In this document: one piece after another, positions 8,901 to 16,809 of the stretch
Layout of the letters: each line of letters begins with the position of its first letter
How positions within the stretch are numbered: the first letter of the stretch is position 1
Origin: Tannerellaceae bacterium
Lineage (GTDB): Bacteria; Bacteroidota; Bacteroidia; Bacteroidales; Tannerellaceae
Length of the DNA stretch: 44,961 bases
Reading direction: 5' to 3'
NCBI GenBank assembly: GCA_031284375.1
Contig: JAISZY010000201.1
Location: 1 to 44,961, forward strand
Notes under the pieces: model-generated
Database searches by the model: none
The model's input: only the letters and a program-made list of their open reading frames with translations
What the model was told of the DNA's origin: nothing
Position numbers and translations under genes: made by a program

Positions 8901-9266
8901 ACAAATTATAGCGCCAATATGTTGGATGCCTGGACCGACTCGAATCGGAATACAGATGTGCCGCGCCTGATCTCCGGCGACCCAAACAATAACCTTCGCC
9001 TGTATTCGGACCGCTTTCTCGAAGACGGAAGCTTTTTCCGTATGCGCAACTTCCAATTAGGATATACGTTCCCCACCCGTTTGTCAAACAAACTGTCTGC
9101 TAAAAAGCTGCGTGTATTTTTCAGCGCCGATAATGTGTTTATGATCACAAAATATACCGGTTATAATCCGGATATCAATATGGGCAATGTGCTGTCTCGG
9201 GGTGTCGATAATTTTGCCTATCCGGCAAACAATATATATATGTTTGGTTTAAATCTCAATTTCTAA
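5937..9266 (+). CDS. SusC/RagA-family TonB-dependent outer-membrane transporter with STN signalling domain
   Basis: The protein has 1109 residues from this start. A signal peptide (residues ~14-34) is followed by an STN domain (~37-105, LSFSIRNANLREVLDLIESK), a carboxypeptidase-regulatory-like domain (~122-203, RITGKVTDDQSEPIIGANV), a TonB-box-like EEIVVVGYGTQRK, and the plug and barrel ending in a terminal aromatic. It imports oligomeric nutrients with SusD, and the STN domain signals to FecR. The start at 5937 is preferred over the in-frame ATG at 5901. It places the signal peptide correctly, its AT-rich context (CATTTCAAACATTTTTATTTT) closely resembles that of the susC at 44038, and its distance from the leader hairpin (80 nt) matches the other locus (72 nt). 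susD starts 12 bp after the stop. Confidence 0.95.
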   Translation: MKIQTISSRKCRNLRPIVIILFAFFLHIPLLWSQTDNLSFSIRNANLREVLDLIESKSQVMFSYKDVTLDNRKDITLTVSNERVESVLDKVLSSKGLSYIKTGNTFAIKPKVVVLATINKPEKRITGKVTDDQSEPIIGANVVEKGTTNGTITDMDGKFSLNVADNAVLQITFIGYVSQEIGVSTESGNVPLTIRLLENTQVMEEIVVVGYGTQRKADLTGAVANVSTSNLNVESNSSIMNLLQGKMAGIQIVSSGGEPGAGSRIMIRGIGTFNNADPLYVVDGMYMDNIDHLNPRDIERIDVLKDASSAAIYGSRAANGVVLVTTKSGGNTNGVVQIDVSANLGIITPMKYVGILNADQWADVSTRARQAAGLIPYEMAVDIQGRTDWQDEILNPALMQNYNTTLKGGRDNYTYYTTLGYLNQEGTYLDTYYERFNAQYKSQYKNNRFTFGNNIFLAMENRKFPNNANGRGGSAVALALLSIPTLPIYNPSNKGGYAGPIGDVANLANPVGAQKLQKRLGDNYMANVNLYAMLDLPFSLQYKLNVNGNFRLSHSLMNRPTFDMGQASEPQSVHSESNSIYRSYLVENLLTLDRTFGLHKVNALAGYTFQYNSTRGLGGDGRNIPEGIYVLGAVTTDKNVSGSLYENTMTSVIARAFYSYDNRYLLTLSFRRDGSSRFSSTTRYGNFPSVSAGWNVAEEKFWTRPAWLDQLKIRAGYGVLGNQEVGDYRFLSTITGNVNYVSNNSLWTGSFPKNFASPDIRWESTAMTNVGMDLALLGGRLSSSIEYYNKMTKDILLEVPIPISTGGANSPLVNAGHIQNKGFEITLGWQERTKNNFTYSFNLTAATVSNEVTRMGVTGDEVLWGGYASFHGTNTTKSLVGYPIGGFWLVKTDGLFQTEEEVNAYRTAGGLIQPNAKPGDIRFIDANGDGAINENDRVYCGSPFPDANFGLNMDFGYKGIDLVIGFDAVVGNKIYNALRTDLENVSNGTNYSANMLDAWTDSNRNTDVPRLISGDPNNNLRLYSDRFLEDGSFFRMRNFQLGYTFPTRLSNKLSAKKLRVFFSADNVFMITKYTGYNPDINMGNVLSRGVDNFAYPANNIYMFGLNLNF

Positions 9267-9278
9267 ATATGGTGTAAT

Positions 9279-10787
9279 ATGAAAAAGATAGTTTTATATA
9301 TCGCTACTGCAATTTTCCTTGTCGGTTGCGAAGGCCGGTTAGAACTGGATAATCCGAATGATATATCGGACGCTTCTTTCTGGAAAACAGAAGATCATTT
9401 TATGCAGGCACTTGCTTCGGCCTATGCCCCTTTACGCAATTTCAACAGTGGTTATTACTCTACCAGAGGAATTCAGATGCGAAATATCCGTGCAGACGAT
9501 ATAACGCTTCGCAATGATGTCTATGCTATGTATCAAATCTATACGTTTCAGAATGACGGAGACAATACTTGGATATCCCAGATGTTCAGGCAATGCTATT
9601 CCGGTATTTACCGGGTAAATTCCATTATCCAGGAAATAGAAGGAAAAAATTTCTCCAACGAATTTGTTTCTTCCGTACTGGGTGATGCCTATTTTCTGCG
9701 GGGACTGTACAATTTTATACTTGCCAAAGAATTTGGCTCAGTGCCTCTCCGCGTAAAAGCATCCCAATTTAAAGACGATTATCTTTTGGAAAAATCTCCT
9801 GTTGAAGCGGTGTATCTACAAGCCGAAAACGATTTCAAGCAAGCCGCCGAATACCTACCTCAAAAAGCCGTAGCTCCTGAGCGTCCTTCCCGGGCGGCAG
9901 CTATCGCCTTTTTGGGGAAGGTTCAGGTGTATCAGGAAAAATGGGGCGAGGCAAAAAATACATTAATCGCTCTAACTCAGTCTCCGTATTCATTTGAACT
10001 GGTACAAGATTATACATGGAATTTCGATGAAGAACATGAATATAACAGTGAATGTATTTTTGAAATTTCCCACACCAATGTTGGAGGGAACAGTATGTGG
10101 TCGGACGAGTCGTCGAGTACATTAATGTCTCATGCCGCTGCAAAAGAGTTTGCTCCGGCGGAAGTAGATGGTTGGTACGAATCGGACGTAACCCGGCATA
10201 TCCTCGATTATTTTTTGGAAGAAAAAGATGTGAAAGGAAATACGGATATACGTGTAATCAATTCCGTAGCCTGGGATTATGAAGGATGCATATTCTACTT
10301 GAAACCTTTCAGGGAAGCTTTGAACAATGTGGAAACATCCATCAACAGAATATGGATGAAGAAATACTCGCACTGTTTTGTGTGGGAAAGCGAATTGATT
10401 GCCGAGTCGTTTATCAACGAACGAGCATTCCGCTATGTGGATGTACTCTTGTTGCTTGCCGAAGCCCAATTAAATTCCGGCGAGCCGGACAAGGCAATAG
10501 ATAATCTTAACATTGTCCGTACACGGGCAAATCTGAAACTTTTGGGTAAAGGAATCAGCAATACGGACATCAAAAACGATATCATTCGTCAGCGGGCGAT
10601 TGAATTTTTGCGCGAAGGCGAACGTTTCTACGATTTGCGTCGCTGGGGATTGTTGGACGAAGCCATCGCTTCGGTAAGTGAAACCCGGTCGGCAAACTTC
10701 AGGAATGGCGATTTCTATTATTTCCCGATTCCCAATTCCGAATTGCAGACCAATACTATTTGTACTCCTAACAAAAACGGAAGATGA
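9279..10787 (+). CDS. SusD/RagB-family nutrient-binding outer-membrane lipoprotein
   Basis: This 502-residue protein has a lipoprotein signal (MKKIVLYIATAIFLVGC, lipid Cys at 17). A helical TPR-like body follows, with YRVNSIIQEIEG and AYFLRGLYNFILAKEFGSVPL typical of SusD-like domains. The C-terminal RagB/SusD signature is IRQRAIEFLREGERFYDLRRWG, ending with the FPIPNSELQTN block. It should cap the SusC barrel and bind the incoming glycan at the cell surface. It directly follows susC and overlaps the GH2 start by 4 bp (ATGA), so the three genes are one operon with coupled translation. Confidence 0.95.
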   Translation: MKKIVLYIATAIFLVGCEGRLELDNPNDISDASFWKTEDHFMQALASAYAPLRNFNSGYYSTRGIQMRNIRADDITLRNDVYAMYQIYTFQNDGDNTWISQMFRQCYSGIYRVNSIIQEIEGKNFSNEFVSSVLGDAYFLRGLYNFILAKEFGSVPLRVKASQFKDDYLLEKSPVEAVYLQAENDFKQAAEYLPQKAVAPERPSRAAAIAFLGKVQVYQEKWGEAKNTLIALTQSPYSFELVQDYTWNFDEEHEYNSECIFEISHTNVGGNSMWSDESSSTLMSHAAAKEFAPAEVDGWYESDVTRHILDYFLEEKDVKGNTDIRVINSVAWDYEGCIFYLKPFREALNNVETSINRIWMKKYSHCFVWESELIAESFINERAFRYVDVLLLLAEAQLNSGEPDKAIDNLNIVRTRANLKLLGKGISNTDIKNDIIRQRAIEFLREGERFYDLRRWGLLDEAIASVSETRSANFRNGDFYYFPIPNSELQTNTICTPNKNGR

Positions 10788-13474
10788 TTAAACATTTAGC
10801 AATATTGTTTTTGGTAACAGCCTGTGCGTTTCATGCACAGGCTACACCAAGTCCGGAATATTCGACGGCCGGTTTTTTCCCGTTGAACGGAACCGGGCGT
10901 GAAGTGTATTCGATGAATCCGGCGTGGCGATTCCACAAAGGCGCAGCGTCCGGTGCGGAATCAAAGCATTTTGACGACAGTGGCTGGGCGGTAGTTTCAT
11001 TGCCACACGGTATTGAATATCTTCCCACCGAAGCCAGCGGCTGCATCAATTATCAGGGAGAGGTTTGGTACCGGAAGCATTTTACACTGCCGGCCGGCCT
11101 GGAAAATAAACATTTATTCTTGCATTTCGAAGCTATCATGGGGAAATGCAAAGTATTTGTAAACGGGAAATTGGTGACTGAACATTTTGGCGGTTATCTT
11201 CCCGTGATTGCAGATATAACGGAATCGGTCAATTGGGAGGGAGACAATGTGATTGTTGTATGGGCAGACAACAGCGACGATCCTTTATACCCTCCGGGAA
11301 AGCAGCAGAGTGTATTGGACTTTACCTATTTTGGGGGAATTTACAGGGATTGCTGGTTAATTGCACACAACAATATATTTATCACCGACCCCAATTATGA
11401 GAACGAGATAGCTGGAGGCGGACTGTTTGTGGCTTACAACAACGTGTCCGATTTCTCTGCCGATGTCTTGTTGAAAATTCATGTACGAAACTCGGAAAAG
11501 CATACTTTTGCTGGAGCCGTGGAATATAAACTCCTACAGCAAAACGGGACGCAAGTCGCTCAATTAAAGCTCCCGATTCGAATACAAGCAAATAAATCCC
11601 AAGTCGCTTCCGGTAAAATAACCGTAAAAAATCCTTTGCTTTGGCATCCGGATGCTCCCGCTTTGTATTATATGCAGGTGCGTATTCTTGACAAAAACGG
11701 AAACGTCGTTGACGGTTACCGGCAACGTATTGGAATCAGGAGTATTGAATTCAAAGGGAAAGATGGTTTTTGGCTGAACAATAAACCTTACGGCAAACCT
11801 TTGATGGGAGCAAACAGACATCAGGACTTTGCCGTTGTGGGGAACGCCGTACCGAACAGCGTCCATTGGCGTGATGCAAAGAAATTGAAAGAAGCCGGAT
11901 TAAATATAATCCGTAATGCGCATTATCCGCAAGATCCGGCATTCATGGATGCTTGCGACGAACTGGGACTTTTTGTTATTGTCAATACTCCCGGTTGGCA
12001 ATTCTGGAATAATGCCCCCATCTTTGAACAAAGAGTGTATTCGGACATTCGCAATATTGTTCGCCGCGACCGCAATCATCCCTCTGTTTGGTTATGGGAA
12101 CCTATATTGAATGAAACCGGATATCCTGCCGCGTTTGCCCAAAATGCTAAGGAATGTGTAGACAGTGAGTATCCATACCCGTATTCTTATTCGGGATGTG
12201 ATTCCCGGGCACGCGGATACGAGTATTTCCCGGTACTTTTTACCCATCCACAACCTACGCGCAACACGTCGGTTCGCAGAGGTGAGGTAGCGGAAGTAGA
12301 TTCTTCGAAAACCTATTTCACCCGTGAATGGGGTGATAATGTGGACGACTGGAATTCGCATAATTCGCCCAGCCGTGTTGCCCGAAGTTGGGGCGAACAA
12401 CCCATGTTGATACAAGCTCAGCATTATGCACTACCTCCATATCCTTATGCCTCTTACGAATCTTTTTTTCTTACAACGCCTCAGCATGTAGGCGGAACCT
12501 TATGGCATTCATTCGATCATCAGCGCGGATACCATCCCGACCCGTTTTATGGAGGCATCATGGATATTTTCCGTTTGCCTAAATACTCCTATTACATGTT
12601 TATGGCTCAGCGACCGGCAGTAAAAAATGACCAGACGGTGGGTAGCGGCCCGATGATATTTATTGCTCACGAAATGACGCCATTTTCCGGTAAGGATGTT
12701 GTAGTTTACTCCAATTGCGATGAGGTACGGCTCACCTGCAACAAAGATGGGCAATCATACATGTATACGAAAGACAAGACACGTAAAGGCATGCCTTCGC
12801 CCGTTATCGTTTTCCCCGATGTATTCAACTTTATGACGGATGTGAGAATGTCTATGATGGAACGCAGACAGGACGATGTCTATCTATTGGCCGAAGGTTT
12901 GATAGACGGTCGGGTAGTCGCTACTCACAAGGTATGTCCGGCACGCCGTCCCGAAAAACTGTTGTTGTGGCTTGACAACGAACAACAAGCTCTGGAAGCA
13001 AACGGAAGTGATTTTGTTACCGTTGTGGCATCTGTGGCAGACAAAAACGGGAACATTAAGCGACTGAACAATTATTTTGTAAGATTCCAAATAGAAGGCG
13101 AGGGACGCTTATTGGGCAACGAAAGTATAATGGCCAATCCTGCACCTGTTCGATGGGGTACGGCGCCGGCTTTGATACAGTCGACCCTTAAATCAGGAAA
13201 AATCAAGGTGACTGCCTCTATTTTGTTTGAAGGTTTAGGAATGCCGGCCACAGCCGAACTCGAATTTGAAACAGTTCCTACAACAAAACAACTCATCTAC
13301 AATTCGGATGAAGCCGGGGCAATAACTCAAACGGCTGCGGTAGAAAATAAATCGTCGGACATAAACAATGCGAAACGGGAAATCGAACGTCTACAAAAGG
13401 AATTAAATGCGATTAAGTTGAAAGAAGTTGAGCTTCAGCAACAAAAATTTGGAGAACCGGTTCAAAATAAATAG
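10784..13474 (+). CDS. Glycoside hydrolase family 2 enzyme (beta-galactosidase-like), exported
   Basis: The protein has 896 residues. The N-terminus is a signal peptide with an ambiguous cleavage site: a lipobox (VTAC, Cys 14) or signal peptidase I after AQA. A jelly-roll sugar-binding domain (~45-195) and an Ig-like domain (~200-320) lead to a TIM barrel. The probable acid/base is Glu444 (PILNET) and the probable nucleophile Glu515 (YFTREWGD), in the GH2 order. C-terminal beta domains follow. The end (~860-896, AKREIERLQKELNAIKLKEVEL) is a predicted coiled coil, unusual for GH2. In the uptake operon it should release terminal sugars from the glycan handled by SusC/SusD. The specificity (galactoside or another beta-linked sugar) cannot be told from sequence by eye. 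Confidence 0.92.
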   Translation: MIKHLAILFLVTACAFHAQATPSPEYSTAGFFPLNGTGREVYSMNPAWRFHKGAASGAESKHFDDSGWAVVSLPHGIEYLPTEASGCINYQGEVWYRKHFTLPAGLENKHLFLHFEAIMGKCKVFVNGKLVTEHFGGYLPVIADITESVNWEGDNVIVVWADNSDDPLYPPGKQQSVLDFTYFGGIYRDCWLIAHNNIFITDPNYENEIAGGGLFVAYNNVSDFSADVLLKIHVRNSEKHTFAGAVEYKLLQQNGTQVAQLKLPIRIQANKSQVASGKITVKNPLLWHPDAPALYYMQVRILDKNGNVVDGYRQRIGIRSIEFKGKDGFWLNNKPYGKPLMGANRHQDFAVVGNAVPNSVHWRDAKKLKEAGLNIIRNAHYPQDPAFMDACDELGLFVIVNTPGWQFWNNAPIFEQRVYSDIRNIVRRDRNHPSVWLWEPILNETGYPAAFAQNAKECVDSEYPYPYSYSGCDSRARGYEYFPVLFTHPQPTRNTSVRRGEVAEVDSSKTYFTREWGDNVDDWNSHNSPSRVARSWGEQPMLIQAQHYALPPYPYASYESFFLTTPQHVGGTLWHSFDHQRGYHPDPFYGGIMDIFRLPKYSYYMFMAQRPAVKNDQTVGSGPMIFIAHEMTPFSGKDVVVYSNCDEVRLTCNKDGQSYMYTKDKTRKGMPSPVIVFPDVFNFMTDVRMSMMERRQDDVYLLAEGLIDGRVVATHKVCPARRPEKLLLWLDNEQQALEANGSDFVTVVASVADKNGNIKRLNNYFVRFQIEGEGRLLGNESIMANPAPVRWGTAPALIQSTLKSGKIKVTASILFEGLGMPATAELEFETVPTTKQLIYNSDEAGAITQTAAVENKSSDINNAKREIERLQKELNAIKLKEVELQQQKFGEPVQNK

Positions 13475-13594
13475 ACGGAACGAAAGCGTTTATCATAAAT
13501 CGGAAATGGAGGGAAATTTATAACAAAGGGCAGGACAAAGGAAATCGAAAAAATAATACCTGTTATCTCGTTATAAATAAACTTGTTGTGGATT

Positions 13595-13634
13595 CCGGTA
13601 ATGTCATTGTGGTTCCCCGCAATGACGTTATTGG
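13595..13634. terminator. Long imperfect hairpin downstream of the GH2 gene
   Basis: 13598-13612 pairs with 13617-13631 (GTAATGTCATTGTGG with CCGCAATGACGTTAT) through 15 positions that include G-U wobbles, around a TTCC loop. Pairing extends a few bases further out. It lies about 120 bp after the operon's last stop and has no T-run. The two AATG-CATT-like cores are about 21 bp apart, so it also resembles a two-unit version of the palindrome arrays in this window. Terminator function is a guess. Confidence 0.4.
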
Positions 13635-13793
13635 GGTCTATAATCTCATGGTTGAGCTATTTTTTTCATTCCAAACTCTTTAACCCACATTACAGCCTTT
13701 CCATCCTCAAACCAAAGATTTTGATCAAAATTAGGCTACGTTTCTTCTTATATCGTACGGCCTGATATTTTTCATAGTACCTCAAAAAAAAGA

Positions 13794-13827
13794 AATAAGC
13801 GAAATTTTGATGAAATTTTCGCTTATT
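13794..13827. terminator. AT-rich hairpin before the DUF gene
   Basis: AATAAGCGAAA (13794-13804) and TTTCGCTTATT (13817-13827) form an 11-bp perfect stem with a 12-nt loop. An A-run precedes it (13784-13791), so in minus-strand RNA it would be followed by a U-run. For plus-strand RNA it has none. The 430-bp gap between GH2 and the next gene otherwise holds only the hairpin at 13595 and a possible -7 box TAAATTTG at 13875-13882. Confidence 0.45.
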
Positions 13828-13905
13828 AGGCCTGATTATCAATCAAAATATATCAATATGTGAATAATTTAATCTAAATTTGCGCTTATTTAATGATTAA
13901 ATACG

Positions 13906-14496
13906 ATGACAAACAAAGAAAAAATAGATGGATTGGTAGCCGATATATCGGAATTGGAAGGATTGGTAGCCGGCATGAGCGACATGGAAATTTGTCCGTT
14001 GTCTTTTTTTAGTCAAACATTTGATTTGGCATATAAGATCATTAGAGATCTGCATGTGCTGGAAGGTCTCCAGATTAATGTGTTTCAAAAACAGATGGAA
14101 GAGTATCAGAAAATTATCGAAGCGACCCTGCTGTTGCAAGAAACGAGTGCGATAGATACTTCCAAATCCGGAACGCAGGAAATCATTCCCGAACCGTTGT
14201 TCGAAAAGCCGGTCATTGAATTGCCCGCCGAAAAGTGGCCTGTTTATTTAAACGATGCATTGGCGAAAAAGAACCTGTCGGACTTTCGTAAGGCGTTTAG
14301 TTTGAACGACCATTTTTATTTCCTCAAAGAATTGTTCGGCGACGACGAGGCAAAGATGAATAAAGTGATTACCGACTTAAATGACATTCAGTCGTACGAA
14401 GAATCGGTCAAATACCTGCACGATAAGCAGAATTGGGACACAGAAAGCGCTGCGGTGACCGATTTTTTCGCCTTACTGGAAAAACGTTTCCGTTGA
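13906..14496 (+). CDS. Conserved hypothetical protein upstream of rsmI
   Basis: This 196-residue soluble protein has no signal peptide. The N-terminal half is helical and begins with a near-duplicated ELEGLVAGM/DGLVADI motif. The C-terminal half (~115-196) has the pattern LSDFRKAFSLNDHFYFLKELFGDD, then a helical run ending in a charged FFALLEKRFR tail. I recall similar C-terminal halves in Bacteroidetes hypotheticals encoded next to rsmI, but know no function. It sits 9 bp before rsmI and is probably co-transcribed with it. A possible -7 box, TAAATTTG at 13875-13882, lies upstream without a clear -33. The ATG at 13906 is the first in frame. Confidence 0.85.
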   Translation: MTNKEKIDGLVADISELEGLVAGMSDMEICPLSFFSQTFDLAYKIIRDLHVLEGLQINVFQKQMEEYQKIIEATLLLQETSAIDTSKSGTQEIIPEPLFEKPVIELPAEKWPVYLNDALAKKNLSDFRKAFSLNDHFYFLKELFGDDEAKMNKVITDLNDIQSYEESVKYLHDKQNWDTESAAVTDFFALLEKRFR

Positions 14497-14505
14497 GAGA
14501 GCACA

Positions 14506-15201
14506 ATGGCTAAACTGGTTGTTGTACCCACGCCTGTGGGAAATCTGGAAGACATCACCTTGCGGGCTATCCGTGTTTTGAAGGAAGCCGACCTCATTTT
14601 AGCCGAAGATACTCGAACAACAAGTATTCTGTTGAGGCACTATGACATCCATAACAAGATGCAGTCTCACCATAAATTTAATGAGCACCAAAGTGTCGTG
14701 CAGATTGTCGCCCATATACTACAATCCGGCCAATGTGTCGCGTTAGTATCGGATGCCGGGACTCCATCCATATCCGACCCTGGTTTTTTGCTCATACGCG
14801 AATGTGTGAAACAGGGAGTGGAAGTGGAATGTTTGCCGGGAGCTACGGCTTTTGTGCCGGCCTTAGTCGTGTCGGGATTGCCCAACGATACCTTTTGTTT
14901 CGAAGGGTTCCTCCCCCAGAAGAAGGGCAGGCAGACACGACTCAAAGAACTCGCAACCGAAAACCGAACGATGATTTTTTATGAATCTCCGCATCGTTTA
15001 ATAAAAACACTGAAACAATTAACCGAATATTTGGGCGCTGACCGCCAAGTTTCCATATCACGAGAAATATCCAAGCAATATGAAGAAACCATAAGGGGAG
15101 AATTAAGTGAACTGTTAGCGCATTTTACATTGAACAAGCCCAGAGGAGAATTTGTTATTATAGTAGAAGGACAAAAGAAAACAGAAAAAAAACATTTCTA
15201 A
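14506..15201 (+). CDS. rsmI: 16S rRNA (cytidine1402-2'-O)-methyltransferase RsmI
   Basis: At 231 residues this is the usual length. It starts LVVVPTPVGNLEDITLRAI, with the SAM-binding tetrapyrrole-methylase fold and the LILAEDTRTT motif. LVSDAGTPSISDPGFLLIREC and the FCFEGFLPQKKGRQTRL block are RsmI signatures. It 2'-O-methylates C1402 in the ribosomal P site. It is probably translated with the upstream hypothetical, since their spacing is only 9 bp, and is followed after 12 bp by a lipoprotein gene. Confidence 0.96.
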   Translation: MAKLVVVPTPVGNLEDITLRAIRVLKEADLILAEDTRTTSILLRHYDIHNKMQSHHKFNEHQSVVQIVAHILQSGQCVALVSDAGTPSISDPGFLLIRECVKQGVEVECLPGATAFVPALVVSGLPNDTFCFEGFLPQKKGRQTRLKELATENRTMIFYESPHRLIKTLKQLTEYLGADRQVSISREISKQYEETIRGELSELLAHFTLNKPRGEFVIIVEGQKKTEKKHF

Positions 15202-15213
15202 ATTAAATTATAT

Positions 15214-16083
15214 ATGAAGAACGTATTATTGATTTGCATCGGCATTTGTATGCTGACGTCCTGTGTGGAAAACTCACCAGGGTACAAACAGATGAAAGCT
15301 GAAAACGATTCGCTTAGATTAGAAAATGTCCGGTATGTTTCGGAAATGAACGAAATGTTGTCTGTCCTGAATGATATTGAAGCGGATATACAATCTATCC
15401 GTGATGCGGAAAATTATCTCAATATCCAACAACAGGGAGGAGAACTGACGCCAAGTACCAGGGAACATATCAAGGAGAATATGCAATTGATTGGCGAAAC
15501 GCTGAAAAAGAACAGAGAACAACTCGGCCAACTGGAAGAAAAGCTGAAAAACAGTAATATCCAATCGGCTGCTCTGAAGAAAACCATCAACCGTTTGACG
15601 TCGGAACTCGACCAGAAAGCAACTATGATTGTAGCTCTGCAAGAAGATTTGGCAAAGAAAAATGTACAAATTCAAGAATTAGACCTGCAAGTGGCTTCAC
15701 TGAAAGAAGACGTCGAGGGACTCTCGCTTACGGCTACTACCCAGGCTGAGACGCTGAAAGCACAAGACAAGTCGCTCAATACGGCATATTATTGCTTTGG
15801 TACTTCGAAGGAACTGAAAAGTCAGAAAATACTTTCCGGAGGTGGATTGTTTTCCAAATCGAAGGTGCTGCAGGGTGATTTTAACCGGGATTATTTCATC
15901 GCCATTGATGTTCGGGAAGTAACCGAAATGCCTTTGTTTGCCGGAAAAGCCAGCCTGAAGTCGAATCATCCTGCCGGCTCGTATGAATTCGTAAAAGATG
16001 AAGACAACAATCTGACATTCAAGATTACCGACGTAAAAGAATTTTGGAGCTTAGGGAAATATCTCGTGATTGAAGTGGGGTAA
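15214..16083 (+). CDS. Coiled-coil lipoprotein (possible Cbp1-like adhesin)
   Basis: The protein has 289 residues with a lipoprotein signal (ICMLTSC, lipid Cys 17). From about residue 25 to 190 it is a nearly continuous coiled coil rich in E, K, Q and L (KMKAENDSLRLEN-type heptads, a QLIGETLKKNREQLGQLEEKL stretch of the same kind, TLKAQDKSLN). A C-terminal globular domain of about 95 residues follows (YYCFGTSKELKSQKILSGGG, FKITDVKEFWSLGKYLVIEVG). It should be anchored in a membrane and extend from it. The architecture resembles Bacteroidales proteins annotated as Cbp1-type collagen-binding adhesins; that link is from memory and unproven. The next gene starts right after its stop (TAA then ATG), so it is co-transcribed with the HAD phosphatase. 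Confidence 0.85.
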   Translation: MKNVLLICIGICMLTSCVENSPGYKQMKAENDSLRLENVRYVSEMNEMLSVLNDIEADIQSIRDAENYLNIQQQGGELTPSTREHIKENMQLIGETLKKNREQLGQLEEKLKNSNIQSAALKKTINRLTSELDQKATMIVALQEDLAKKNVQIQELDLQVASLKEDVEGLSLTATTQAETLKAQDKSLNTAYYCFGTSKELKSQKILSGGGLFSKSKVLQGDFNRDYFIAIDVREVTEMPLFAGKASLKSNHPAGSYEFVKDEDNNLTFKITDVKEFWSLGKYLVIEVG

Positions 16084-16779
16084 ATGATTTACAAAAATCT
16101 TTTCTTTGATTTCGACGATACCCTTTGGGATACTCACACCAACAATATGGAATGCCTCGAAGAACTATATACCGATTATCGTTTCGACCGGTATTATGCT
16201 TCCTTCGAGGCATTTTACAATTACTATATGCCGCACAACCTGATGTTGTGGGCGCAATACCGCCAACATCAAATAAACCGGCAAACTTTGATTGTGGAAC
16301 GTTTTCGACATGTACTCATCCCCGCAGGTATTACCGATGCCGAACCGGCTTTGAGGCTTAACGACGATTTCCTGAAACGAACCACCCGGAAAACCATCCT
16401 GATTCCCGGAACGGTCGAGTTGCTGGAGTACCTCCGCCCTTTCTACAAAATGTATATCCTTTCCAATGGCTTCAGAGAGGTGCAGTTTAAGAAATTAGAC
16501 CATTCGGGGCTGACTTCTTACTTCCGCCGCGTTATCCTCTCGGAAGATGCCGGCATACAAAAACCGCATAAAGAAATATTCGACTTTGCGTTGAAAAATA
16601 CAAACTCGCGTCGTAATCAAACATTAATGATTGGCGATTGTTGGGAGTCCGATATCGCCGGCGCACGCCGGTCTCACATAGACCAACTCTGGTTTAATCC
16701 TCATAATCTTCCTCCTGTCGAAGATTTCAGTCCAACGTATACGGTACATTCTTTGACCGATATAAAGGGAATACTCTGA
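16084..16779 (+). CDS. HAD-superfamily hydrolase, YjjG-like nucleotidase
   Basis: At 231 residues it has all four HAD motifs: DFDDTLWDT with the nucleophile Asp, ILSNGF, KPHKEIFDFAL with the lysine, and MIGDCWESDIAGAR. The helical cap between motifs I and II and the overall length fit the YjjG/noncanonical pyrimidine nucleotidase group. It should dephosphorylate small phosphate esters, perhaps nucleotides, in the cytoplasm. The ATG immediately follows the stop of the lipoprotein gene. The gene is convergent with the minus-strand tlpA-like gene that ends 30 bp beyond its stop. Confidence 0.9.
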   Translation: MIYKNLFFDFDDTLWDTHTNNMECLEELYTDYRFDRYYASFEAFYNYYMPHNLMLWAQYRQHQINRQTLIVERFRHVLIPAGITDAEPALRLNDDFLKRTTRKTILIPGTVELLEYLRPFYKMYILSNGFREVQFKKLDHSGLTSYFRRVILSEDAGIQKPHKEIFDFALKNTNSRRNQTLMIGDCWESDIAGARRSHIDQLWFNPHNLPPVEDFSPTYTVHSLTDIKGIL

Positions 16780-16809
16780 AGCTGCGTTTCGGAGGAAGAT
16801 TCGTTTGTA

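Noticed and set aside
13583-13765. Small hydrophobic ORF after the GH2 gene
   Set aside because: It begins just before a strong hairpin, has no ribosome-binding context and shows no recognisable family.
13794-13827. Rho-independent terminator for the GH2 operon
   Set aside because: The stem is strong but there is no T-run after it on the plus strand. It is kept only as a hairpin with an uncertain role.
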